NCBI RefSeq assembly: GCF_000327385.1
Contig: NW_008708400.1
Coordinates: 3,296,302 to 3,360,301 of the forward strand
Source of the DNA: Lottia gigantea
Taxonomy: Eukaryota > Mollusca > Gastropoda > Lottiidae
Direction: 5' to 3'
DNA length: 64,000 nucleotides
Position 1 is the stretch's first letter, and each line of letters starts with the position of its first letter. Made by a program: the position numbers and the translations under genes. The notes beneath the pieces were generated by a model that searched no databases, was not told where the DNA came from, and saw only the letters and a program-made list of their open reading frames with translations. This document shows positions 11,301 through 21,705 of the stretch, piece by piece.

Positions 11301-14300
11301 ACAGGATTACTCTTGGAAGTTAAGACTACTTAATATAATTTCTAAAGGTCATCACTGTATATCTGTTCACATTGCAACTTCCAATGCTGCTTATTTTAAC
11401 TTGGTACGATGCCAAAAGGTATATTAAAATGGCAGAAATTTAATTACTTTAATTTGCAACATATATATATTTGTGTTGCTTAGACTGTTAAAACAATAAT
11501 TTCTGTATCTATTTCACAGAAATATGTAGCCCAGACATAATGCTTTTCGTGTTTAGTATTTGATATTTGAATTTTAGGTGAACCTACTACTACTACAACT
11601 CAACCTACAACCACTCAACCTACTACCACTCAACCCACAACCACTGAATTCATAAACTCAACTGATTCTCTGAACTCAACTGATTTGCCAACAACTACTA
11701 CTGAATTGCCAACAACAACTACTGCTATACCAATAGATTTAACATCACCTTGGATCATTGATGAGGATGCCTTTCAGTTTGAGGTAGGAAACCTTTGTTT
11801 TTTTTATGGCAAAAGAGTGAAGATTTCTGTGAATATGGTGAAAATTTGTTACTACATATGTTGTTTTGTGTCTGCTCCTATGGGTTAAATCAAATGCAGC
11901 TTACAAACTTGTGATCTGAAGTCATTGTTTTAATTCATGTCTGTCATGTGTGTTGATTTAAAAAAGATTGCTTTTGTCTGTCGTCTGCTTTGAATACAAC
12001 ATTTTTGTGATGAAACTATTAGTTTATGACGTTTGAATTGTACGGAGCCCCTAAGGCGCAATTGTAAACATATTTATTTATTATTTCGTTTAAACGAAAT
12101 AATTAATTCGTTTAAACGAAATAATTAATTCGTTTAAACGAAATAACATCATTTATTTCGCTTAAACGAAATAATAAATAAATATGTTTACAATTGCGCC
12201 TTAGGGGCTCCGTAGAATTGCTTGTGGACGTGATGGTCATGCGAGATAAAATCATGTGTTCATTGTCCATTATAAGTGGTAAACTAAAAACCTCCATGTA
12301 ACACTGTTTTTTGTGTGTTTAGTTTTATAGAATAGACATCTATAGGAAAATATTGAACACTCAAATCAACCTAAAATGGTGCATCTGTCCCTTTAAATGA
12401 GTTTTGGAGAGTAAGGCCCCAAATTCCGCTTTAATCATTGTGTGTTTATTAGTGTTGAAACGCTTATGCACCGGGTAATCGTCGGCAATAACTGTTTGTT
12501 ACCCGGTTAATTACTAAAGATTATAAAAGGCGTCAAAAACCGATTACATTGTCACTGCTACAGTCTCTGACAGATAAAAGGTTTTTATACCAGTTGTGAG
12601 GTCAGTGCAATGAGTGTATCTCATTATTTACTAAAGAAAACAGCTTAAAGACTCATACAGTGACAAAATTTCTGTCAAATTTACTCTCTTTTTAATTCTT
12701 ATAAAATTGACGGTTAACCGATTATCTCAAATCAGACCCGGTTACCCGTGAAATACTACCCTAAATCGGTTTCAACACTAGTGTTTATCTTAATTAAATC
12801 AATTAAGAAAATGGACATACCACAGCTTTTGATATTTTATGGTGTCATGGAAACATGTATGCCTATTTGTCTATTTTTATATTATAGAGAGGTGAATATT
12901 ATAAATCGATTGTGTCCCGAAGATTAAAACCAGTAATAGGGGATATCGTAGAATATGTGGTAGTAAAATGCTGTACCAGTTCTCCTCCTACCATTTCCTC
13001 TTACACTTCCCAGACAGCTGCCGTGATAGCAGAAGTGAGTTTGACACTGGACGTCTGCTCTGATTGTATTGGTGGAATAAGTAAGTATTGGTTTGTAATT
13101 AAAAAATGATATGAACAGTAATTGTGTAAAAAAAAACAAAAAAACTAGCAAAGTCCCAGTTTGTTATCGAAATGTCAATTCTTTTAAGTCCCAGTTTGTT
13201 ATCGAAATGTCAATTCTTTTTTTTTTTTTTTTTTTTTTCTCGAAATTTCCACAGGGCACACAGCCTAAGCTTCAATAGCTACATCAATATTTCTACATGT
13301 GTAAACCTTCTGCAGTGGCAACATTGTTAATGAATATGAATTGGAACATTTTTGCAAAACCGTAAGTGCCACAGTGCAACATATGCAAAAACCCGTAAAT
13401 AATTTGCTCTAGAAGGCGCATTTTTGCATCGATTTTCTGAAATTTAAAATGCAAAGAGACATCAATAAAGTCAATGATATGATACAGTCAGACTTTTGAC
13501 GTCACTTCCGGTTTTGAAGGTGGAATGAATTGAAAGTACAATCAACTTCCGGTCGAATAACTTCCGGTGTAAATGAAATAGGTCAACGGAATTTATGCAG
13601 GTCGTAAGTAAATGCTAATACAAAAAAACGAAGAATATAAAATCCAGACTGGAAGTGATACTTTGGCCGCCATCTTGATTTTGTAATTTTCTTAAAATCG
13701 AAATAAGTCCTTAGGGATAAACTAAATCTGCATAAATTTGTTGTCGATGTAATCTGCTGTCTAATGTTCACAAAATATTGCGAGCCGATTTTTGAATTTT
13801 GCTTTTGCATTTTCGCAACTTCCGGTTGAATTTTTTCAAAGTTTGAAAGCTTATTTCTTGTGACCTTGACCTTTGATGACCTTGACCTTCATAGGGTCAA
13901 TGGTCATTGACCTTGGCTATCATTTGATACTTTGACCTTTGACCTCCGACATGTACTTCTGGTTTTATAGCTATCCGTAAAAGGCCAAATTCGCAACTTT
14001 GGACTGCTCTAGCACGTGACCTAATTAACCTAGAGGGTTAATTTTTCTCAGTTTCCTAATGTGCTTCTCATGCACTTTACATAGATATAGAACAATTGCT
14101 TTTTCAAAGCAAAATTGAAATTCGTGATTTTTTCAAATTTGAGGGTTTTTTTTACCATATTTGCGTCTTTTTGATCTTGGTGTATGTATATCTTATGAAC
14201 TATTTTATGTAGAACCTTGATATTTGGAACACAACTAGACACTTTAAATATGAATTCACCTATGACCCAAAAATTGGGGTGGGCGTGGCACATCCGGGTT

Positions 14301-17300
14301 GAATTACTAATTGTTTACATTTTGGGGCTGGGGCATAACTCGCATAGGATACGTTTGTTAAAAATGGGGCTTTGCACACAATTACCTCATCCTTTTGGCC
14401 AGTTTGTGTTTACAGCTCAGCTTTATAGTTCCAAAAAAGGAACGGGTTTTAACATTTGGATATTTTCATATTTCCATTTTGACCTTTGTTGACATTTGTT
14501 GACCTATATCTTTTGACTTAAATAATGTAGAAGCTTGAAATTTGAAACACAACATAACTTTTGGAATATCAATTACCGTATGCAAAAAAAGTTAAGGTGG
14601 GCGTGGCATATCCGGGTTATATTACTCATTATTGATATTTTTGGCCAGGAGCATAACTCGCAAAGTATACGTTTGTTCAAAATGGAACTTTGCATGCAAT
14701 CATCTCATGTTTTGTGCCACTTTGTCTTAGAAGTTCGGTTGTTTCTGCTTCATAGTTCAAAAAAAGGAACAGGTTTTGGAAATTCCAAATTTTCAATTTT
14801 TGACCTTGACCTTTGTTGACCTTGACCTTTGTAGGATCAAACGTCATTGGCATTGGCTATCTATTTATACTTTTATATTTGCTGTCTTATGTCAACTTCC
14901 GGTTTTATAGTCGTGTGCATTTAGAAATTTTGATGACGGATATCTCTTGATCTTGACCTTTTTAGACCTTCTCCTTTACAAGATCAAAGGTCATTGACCT
15001 TGGCTATCTGCTGATACTTTCATTTGTGAGGTCTGATGTCTACTTCCGGTATTAGAATCTTATAAAAAATAAAAAATTATCAACTTTAGACTTGTTCTTG
15101 CGCTTGACCTAATTATCGTCGATGGTTGATTTTTTCAGGATCTTTAGCAAATTGCTACATTTGCAAAGTCCCACTCTGTGCCACGAGTGGCTCTAGTTAT
15201 TATTTTTATTTTTTAACTTAATGTGTGCTTAATCATTAGTGCTAGTGAACCACGCCTAATATCTCTATAAAAATGATCTCATACATCATAAGGACCATCA
15301 AACCAAAAAATGGTTCCAGGGGCAGGTCCTTAGCGCCCACTGTGCTTACTCTCAATAACATTGAAAGGAAATTAATTTTTATACCACTGTTACAGCTAGC
15401 GGTGTAAGAACAGAAGAAAGAAGTATAAGTAATCCTGCCTTTGTGGAAGTATCACCTTGTTCCTGTGATATAATTTATCGATCTTGTGATGTTAATTGTT
15501 GTTGTGATACAGTAAGTAATCGTTTTAGTGATGTTCATTGGTGCAATGATAGGCAGGTTTTGAGATATAATTTATGAAGTTTGTGATGTTAATTGTTGTT
15601 GTGATATGGTAAGATATGAAAATAAATTATCAATCTTGTGATGTTCCTTGATGCTGTGATACGGTAGGTTTTGTGATATAATTTATAAAGGCTGTGATGT
15701 TAATTGTTGTTTTCATAAGGTAAGTTATGTAATATAAATTATCAAGCTTGTGATGTTCCTTGATGCTGTGATACAGTAAGTTTTGTGATACAATTTATAA
15801 TGCCTATGATGTGATTGTAGTTGTGATTCAATAAATTATATGATATATTTTATAAAGCTAGTTATGTTTTTGTTGCTGTGATATTGTTAATTATGTGATA
15901 ACTTATATCTTTTGAAGTTTTTCAAGACATCAAGCATGACTTAATACCTTGTTACTTTTAGAGCATTGTTTTAAAAACTAGTTTTTTGTTGTTGTCAGGA
16001 ATGCACTGAAGATTTAAAAGAGACATTTAGCAGTTGTATATCAGGTCCTCCGGGTGGATTACCTCCCCCTGTTCCAGACAGGATGTGTACTTCCCAGAAG
16101 TCTCTGAAAGAAGACTGGTCACCACTGCTGTGTGTGGTTTTTGAAGAAAACAGCTTTTTAGGGTTGTACCACACCAATCAACCCAAAATTACTACAGATA
16201 ATGATTTTAAAGATAAAGTTAACAGCAAGAAAAACCTCTTTGAATTGGGGTAAGGTAGACTGCTATGAATCATACCCAATTATGCACAAATATCTTTGTT
16301 GGACTATAATTTTGGGTAATTTCCATTATTTCCTGCAAATATCTTTATATGTCTAAATTGTTACAAAAGGCTAGGTACACATAACTTTTCATGTGACAAT
16401 TCAATTTTTAAAGCCTGCAATATATTTCTTTATTTACTTTTAATTATAGAAAGTCTGAAAGGCGTTTTACAGATCCCAATGCTGCACTGAAAGGCTATGT
16501 TCATGGCGCCGATATAAGAACCAAAAGAGCAGACATTACTCTGTCAGACAAGGGAACTCTTGCACTACCTCAAACATCTGCTAGTGGACAATGTGTTCGC
16601 ACAGCACCAGTTCAATACCTTAAAGAGTTCCAAAATGACTGTGTGACTACCATTTCACCAGAATTCTGCACTATTACTTCCATTCTGAGTGCCAGAGTTT
16701 ACTCTGAACCTTCTAGTATTTTTAGACCACCTTGTCCAGAAGGGTTTGAAATATGTGAAGGATATGGAACTGATGTGCTATCTCCATCCTATGTAAATTA
16801 TTATTGCGCTAGTGACAGTTATATCCAAAATTACTTAAAAGGATCAACATCCTTTGAGAACATCATTCAGCCAAATCAGAATTGGACTTTCAACTCCAAA
16901 TTAGGAAATGAGGATTGTGGAAATCCATGTGAAAATCCTAATTGTGTTAGTTATAATACTGAACATCAAGTTACAGCATTACCTCTGCCTCCCAGGTGTG
17001 CTTGGGATAATGGCTACACACGTGCACAGACACCTCAAGTTGTAGGTGATACATGCCAAAATTCTGTAATTGATGTTCGATACAGATTTACATGGAAAGG
17101 ACAAAAAATAGTTCAACTTGATGCAGACATCATTTTGGGAACAATACCAGTAGTGACATCTACAGACCTTACACAGTCATTTAAAGTTGACTTTACCCAG
17201 GATGCCAGTGGTATAAATAATAGTACAGATAACTATAATAGACTAGAAGTTAAATATGATAGATCAGGACATCCAGGTAGATGATAAAATACATTTTTTA

Positions 17301-20300
17301 TAATTTTTTGATCTAGTGTAAAAGCCCTTTGCAACATTTTAAAATGTTTCCTTTTCCAGATTTTGCAAGATTACATGATTCTGGTAGTTCATAGTCCGAT
17401 TGTTTGGCATTACATGCATTTTAAAACGGCATTGATGACATCAAATATATTTGAGGAAGATAAAATTCATTAAATATATTAATATATATTAAATGCAAAA
17501 TTATGTGTCAGAATTATCACCTGATGGTTTTAAAGCTAAGGACTATATTCCGACATTGAATTTTTAAATATTCAAATATTAAGTACATTCAACTTTATGG
17601 AAACTACTTACAATTTTCAAATGTATATACCCCAAGATAGAACTTGTATTGTTATAATGTTTCTAGGCTATGAAGTTGGTAAAGAGATATTCAGTGGATG
17701 TTATAACTCTACTAGTGATGTAGTTGATATTGATGTTACTAAACAAATGGCTGTGTGGAAACCAGGTAGATTGATACAAGTCTAATAAAAATAATAGATG
17801 AATATAGACCGATTTCTATTTGACAATTTTGATATCAATGCACATCCCTGTATATCTTGGATTGCAAATAAAGACATCTGAAAAAAATATCTGTTTAATG
17901 ATGGAGTCACATGTCTCCTTTAAAAGGTTCTTTTTGTTTAACTTTATCTAGGTGTTGATGGGCTATGTTATAATGCTGGAAGGCAGAGTATAACATTTGG
18001 TGAAGATACATCGTCCAGCTGTACTCTAAGACTTGGTTTAACACAGATAAATAATTGTGAAAATCTGAGGTAATTTGTTATTGGACACTTTAATTATGGA
18101 AGTTTCACAACAAACATCAACATTTTTTTGGACAGACTGTGGTTAGAGCATTGGATGGAACAAATAGTGCTTGTAAATTCCAGTCTTTTTCATGAAAGCT
18201 CATTGACCTTAAATAAGTCACCATTCCTTATTACTTGTATGCAACTTGATTTTATATGGGTAAAGTTAAGGACCAATGCCACAAGGCTTGGCTAAGGACC
18301 AGCTGGTAGAAAGGATCCCAAAAAATTGTTGTCATCCTTGTAAAATATGGCTGTTTCTGTTATGACAGCTTGTGAACTGTGAGATGTCATCTCAAGAAAT
18401 TCTTTAACTGCTGCTTTAACAAACTCTTTGTCCAAATTTTGTTTCTTAACTTTTTTTATTTCTTCTTTTCAGGACTTTAGTTTACAATCATCTTAACACA
18501 TTGATGCCATCAAATGTTCTGGGTAGACAAGGCTACAATGATCCTAACAACCAGACATTTTGGGTTCAAGTTCTTAGGTAAGTGTTTCAGTCGGTCTGTC
18601 TGTCTGATTCCCCAAATTTAAGATGAAACAAGCTCATCTTAATGTAAAACTGTATCTTAATGACCATAACATTTTTGACCTCATCTAAAAGCTTGATATA
18701 TGTTTGATAAAATAATATAAGTTAACATGATTTGATGATGTTCAATGCCTAGTTATTATAAAAGTTATTATACATGCAAATCATCGTGTCCCACTAGCCA
18801 GCAGATTGTAATGGGAAAGTCATTAGCCACCATTGATCTCATTTGTAGTACTGTGCCAATGATTTTGTAATGTTTGTAGAATATATTATGTCCTGTGCTT
18901 TTTCATATAAGTCCTCTCTAAATACTCTATCAAAATTTTTTACAGACAAAATATTACTGAGTTACTTAACAAGTCATCAAGTGATATCAATAAAACTAAT
19001 ATTACCAATTCTACAGTATATCCTGGAGAGAGTCTACAAGGTATTTGTACAGATTTGACCACTGGTATACATCTAGATATTCTGTATGGAGAAACTGGTC
19101 AAGGCAATGGTTATCCTATACAGGAGATAGTTGGTGCTAGGATAAGGTCAGTTACTTCTACATCCAACTGTAAATTTATATGTAACTGAAAGATATGTTG
19201 GAAAGTTTGTCAATATTAACTCATTATAAACCAATTGTAAAATTATTGTCAAGAAATGTGTCAATCGAGAATCAAAATAGAGCTATATAGGAATTCAAAT
19301 AGAAAGCTCTAGGGTATTATATCTTTTTTATGTGTTTCTAGTCCATTCAAATTTTCTATTAGATGTTAGAGGTTTAAATTTAAAAAAAATGCTTAAGCAT
19401 ATATGACATCACTATTGCAAAAGCTGCTGATAATTTTGTGATAGCTATATCACATCATAAAACCCTTAGTTATAGTGTTATTTCGAGAACAACAGAACAC
19501 AGAAAAAGTTAAGAATACCTCCTCACAAGCCCTGAAAGGTTCAAACATAAAAATGATATTTTATTGCATTCCAGCTACACAATAGATGATTGGCAGTTAT
19601 CATGTAGTGGTAGTAACTCTGTTAGGTGTCAAAATAACAGTAACTTTGTTGAAACATTTTTATTAACTAGTAGTATACAGTACATCAAAGTACCAGCTAA
19701 TACACCAGTTAAACAGATTAAGTACGTACATTTTAATATGGTTTGTTCAGTGACTGTGCCAACCTCTTGGTACTAAGGGTACAAATAGGGGGCAGACTGG
19801 CTCAATTTGCTCCAGAGATAATACGTTTGCATTTTTTTTTACCTGGTTTCATCCTGTCAGTGATAAGGATGGGACAATAAACACAAGCTCGGTACAGTAA
19901 AAGACATTAGGATGCTAATGAAAGCTAATGCTGCTTTACTGGCAAAATTCCTGTCATTGTATACTGCATATTGTAGCTTGTCTTCATGTAGAAATTTGAA
20001 ATCCATTTCATTTGATCAATATTTTCTTCATTTCAGATTTTGGACAGTTTATTCAGATCCAAGTTGTCAAACAGATGCCTGTCAGAGATATTATGAGAAT
20101 TTTGATAGATCAACGTGCCATTATGATACATGTTGGCATGAACTGTTTTATCCACTCAGTAGTTCATATACAGCTGATTCTGCCATGTATGCCTTAGGAT
20201 TTACATTAGTTACTGTGATATTTGTTATAGCTTACTATATGATAGGACAGGAACATAAAATAGTATATGGTATACATAAAGACAATTCTATAGGTAATAT

Positions 20301-20334
20301 CATTAATACATTCCCTACTGAGTGCTGTACATGA
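5380..20334 (+). CDS. TCTN2: Tectonic-2-like ciliary transition-zone protein
   Basis: Tectonics are membrane or secreted proteins of the MKS complex at the cilium transition zone, gating ciliary membrane proteins and Hedgehog signalling. Exons: 5380-5443, 5995-6155, 6419-6528, 7623-7757, 8036-8131, 8632-8690, 9016-9074, 9225-9324, 9462-9550, 9974-10118, 11578-11783, 12888-13080, 15396-15511, 15999-16249, 16450-17276, 17667-17765, 17952-18069, 18473-18577, 18946-19146, 19575-19721, 20037-20334. These sum to 3579 nt, 1192 aa. Order: signal peptide 1-20; Cys-poor beta-rich ectodomain to about 340; Thr/Pro mucin-like stretch about 342-394 (TTTTTQPTTTQP); diagnostic Cys cluster CSCDIIYRSCDVNCCCD about 494-510; C-rich tectonic domain; IQYIKVPANTP and HYDTCWHELFYP matching TCTN2; TM helix about 1145-1164; 28-residue cytoplasmic tail. 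A C-terminal TM and these motifs favour TCTN2 over TCTN1/3. It is much longer than human TCTN2 (about 697 aa). Confidence 0.9.
5838..5900 (+). repeat. SINE-like dispersed repeat, short copy
   Basis: Contains AAATGAAATGAATGGAG followed by TTTTACGTCCTACTTTTC. The same block recurs at 57149 (plus) and, inverted, at 63808-63858, so this is a dispersed family. Only the end of the unit is present here, in TCTN2 intron 1. Confidence 0.7.
6715..6890 (+). repeat. Degraded copy of a dispersed inverted-repeat family
   Basis: Contains GACGCCACTATCGCAAAAGC and then a block around GTGATAGTGACATC and TGGAATTTCAAGAACCA. Related blocks occur at 10385-10525, 19405-19505 and 38260-38500. In the better copies the outer parts are inverted with respect to each other, which suggests a small TIR element. 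It lies in TCTN2 intron 3. Confidence 0.45.
9605..9720 (-). repeat. Dispersed repeat, family 'CCTGGTTTCA'
   Basis: On the minus strand it reads CCTGGTTTCACCCTGTCAGT, then CGGACGAGCTGACATGGTAA, then GACAATAAAC. Shorter or diverged copies are at 19836-19903 and 44132-44215 (plus). This is a non-coding short interspersed element, in TCTN2 intron 9. Confidence 0.65.
10385..10525. repeat. Small TIR-type element in TCTN2 intron 10
   Basis: The left arm GGACACTGATAGCATCAA and right arm ATCAATACTATCAGTGT are imperfect inverted repeats. Between them lies GTGGAATTGTAACAGTCACA and CATCTGACTGAAAATTG, which match a same-orientation copy at about 38430-38495. It has no open frame and is probably a MITE-like relic. 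Confidence 0.6.
12041..12214. mobile_element. Foldback/MITE element with 6-bp target duplication
   Basis: A 174-bp sequence that is almost wholly an inverted repeat. The arms begin TACGGAGCCCCTAAGGCGCA and run about 60 bp, then meet around a core of repeated palindromes (TTTCGTTTAAACGAAA three times, then a variant with CGCTTAAACG). It is flanked on both sides by GAATTG (12035-12040 and 12215-12220), a credible 6-bp target-site duplication. Arm identity is near perfect, so the insertion may be fairly recent. It has no coding capacity and sits in TCTN2 intron 11. Superfamily is uncertain. Confidence 0.85.
12330..12405 (-). repeat. Dispersed repeat, family 'GGGACAGAT', short copy
   Basis: Minus-strand match to the family core: AAAGGGACAGATGCACCATT followed by TTGATTTGAG. 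See the copies at 2085, 28430 and 58360. Confidence 0.6.
13145..15195. repeat. ~2-kb composite repeat rich in TGACCTTGA in TCTN2 intron 12
   Basis: A repeat-built block bounded by GCAAAGTCCCAGTTTG near 13150 (itself duplicated at 13186) and GCAAAGTCCCACTCTG near 15163. It includes a poly-T run at 13218-13239. Two diverged tandem copies of about 318 bp (14209-14526 and 14527-14845) share TGGGCGTGGCAYATCCGGGT and CATAACTCGC. Blocks rich in GACCTTGACCTTTG with ACTTCCGGTTTTATAG recur at 13850-14040, 14795-14910 and 14940-15080. No reverse transcriptase or transposase motif is seen in any frame. It is probably a non-autonomous mobile sequence. Confidence 0.7.
15459..15905 (+). repeat. Tandem array derived from the exon 13 / intron 13 junction of TCTN2
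   Basis: The last ~50 bp of exon 13 plus its splice donor (GATATAATTTAT, CTTGTGATGTTAATTG, TTGTTGTGATACAGTAAGT) are followed by about six or seven degenerate copies with a 55-56-bp period. Donor-like GT sites fall at 15512 (real), 15609, 15664, 15720 and 15776. Later copies decay (GTGATATTGTTAATTATG). The exon copy codes the diagnostic tectonic Cys cluster, so the array seems to be an amplification that began at this junction. The downstream copies carry stops and a shifted frame and are not exons. Confidence 0.8.
18285..18350 (+). repeat. Dispersed repeat fragment 'AAGGACCAG'
   Basis: CTAAGGACCAGCTGGTAGAA plus AGGATCC here matches CAAGGACCAGATGGTAGAAA at about 43133-43160, and a weaker relative lies near 54870-54930. 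It is a short non-coding repeat in TCTN2 intron 17. Confidence 0.5.
19405..19505 (+). repeat. Degraded copy of a dispersed inverted-repeat family
   Basis: TGACATCACTATTGCAAAAG, then GTGATAGCTATATCACATCA, then CGAGAACAACAGA. It resembles the copies at 6715 and 38338. It lies in TCTN2 intron 19. Confidence 0.4.
19836..19903 (+). repeat. Dispersed repeat, family 'CCTGGTTTCA', internally shortened
   Basis: CCTGGTTTCATCCTGTCAGT then GGGACAATAAAC; it lacks the middle ~40 bp present in the 9605-9720 copy. It lies in TCTN2 intron 20. Confidence 0.6.
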
Positions 20335-21373
20335 TAGCTAACATTGTTTTTGGTCATGATAAATTGTGTGTGAAATTAATATAAAGATTTTGTTAAGATA
20401 TGGTTAGTATAGAAACATTTTATATATGTTTTGTAGGAATGTCTATATGAGAGTTTTGTTCATATTTTCCTTCTCATTTCAAAGCATTTTGGCGCCATTG
20501 CCATTGTTGTTTACCAAGCTTGAATTCAATGGGAATTTAATTTCCAAGCCACTGAAGGATGCTATATTTGACACCTCATTGTTGTGTTTAATTGTTTAAA
20601 ACAGTTGACCTGCCACTGCAAAAATTTGCTGATCTGTTAAAATTAATTCTAGAATCATGCTTTGATTTAAGTTCTAACTGAATGTGATTACCATTATTTT
20701 TTGATTCAGTTAAAAAAAAAAACAATATATGTAAAATAATGAGGAACCTAGAATTTACATTCCCACATGCTTCTGTGGATAAATCCATAATATTAGCTGA
20801 TTTCACAGTGTTTCTTGATGATGCATCTTCCACAGTGAGAATCTCATTATGTATATTGCTTTTCTTGATCTATCTTATTTATTAAGATTTGTAAAGTGTC
20901 TATGACATTTTGTTATTACGAACATCCACATGTGAATGTGCTTTTTGCTTTGTAATTCACATAGCAGCACATATTTGCTACTGCACAGATTTCTTCTTGA
21001 CCAATTTATAAATATACAGTTATGATATTGTAAGAATCAGATCACATGTTAGCCAGACAAACTTAACCCTACCCAGTTCCTCTGACCTCATATTCAGATG
21101 GGATAATGGTTCAGCTTTGTATATTATATACCAAAATAGGGTTTTTATCATGGTGAAAATTCTCAAAAAGTTGTGACCCATGGTTCGGAGCAACTTTGTG
21201 AAACCTACATTAAATGTCTGGCCCCAAACGAAGTTCTGATATCCCATCTGAGGAACTGGGTAGAGTCCTGCTAATCACACATGTTAGATGTTTAAATTAT
21301 GTTAGTGTATATATAGTTATATATTTTAAATTATTTCCGTCCATTAAATTATTTTTTATATATTTTTAATAAA
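20335..21373 (+). other. TCTN2 3' UTR with candidate poly(A) signal
   Basis: AT-rich sequence after the TCTN2 stop, with no supportable ORF. The first canonical AATAAA is at 21368-21373, giving a UTR of about 1 kb; earlier processing at an AATATA-type variant near 20375 is possible. Confidence 0.45.
21040..21293. repeat. Inverted repeat (foldback) downstream of TCTN2
   Basis: The left part holds TACCCAGTTCCTC and TCAGATGGGA. The right part holds their complements TCCCATCTGA and GAGGAACTGGGTA, with outer ACATGTTAG versus CTAATCACACATGT. The arms are nested and imperfect. It may be a relic foldback element inside the TCTN2 3' UTR and would be able to form a hairpin in the transcript. Confidence 0.55.
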
Positions 21374-21705
21374 ATAGCCAATCAATGGGTGAAAAATGAT
21401 ATTTTTTTTTATATTGTAACATTGCAAAAGCATAATTCTAGATGGGCTTCAGATTCACACAAAAATGTTGTTGCTTTTATCAAATGTCTCTACTCCAGTG
21501 GTTTTTAGAAATAATGAAAGTTAATTGATTCAAGATAGCCAGACTTTCACATACCAACTGAAATTAGGACCCATAAACACCATTGGTTTGAAGTCACCAC
21601 GATAATTCTGATAAACGGTTCTGACCTGATACATTTAAAAACCTTTGCCTTCCACCACCCTAATCCTCGAAACACAAAGTAAAAGTACAAATAAATTTCA
21701 ACAGC

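Noticed and set aside
14217-14819. Two similar ORFs of about 90 aa with WGWAWHIRV/LRWAWHIRV
   Set aside because: They come from the two tandem ~318-bp repeat copies; similar peptides reflect DNA duplication, and there is no domain or splice context.
13145-15195. Autonomous LINE or DNA transposon
   Set aside because: About 2 kb of repeat, but no reverse transcriptase, endonuclease or transposase motifs in any frame.
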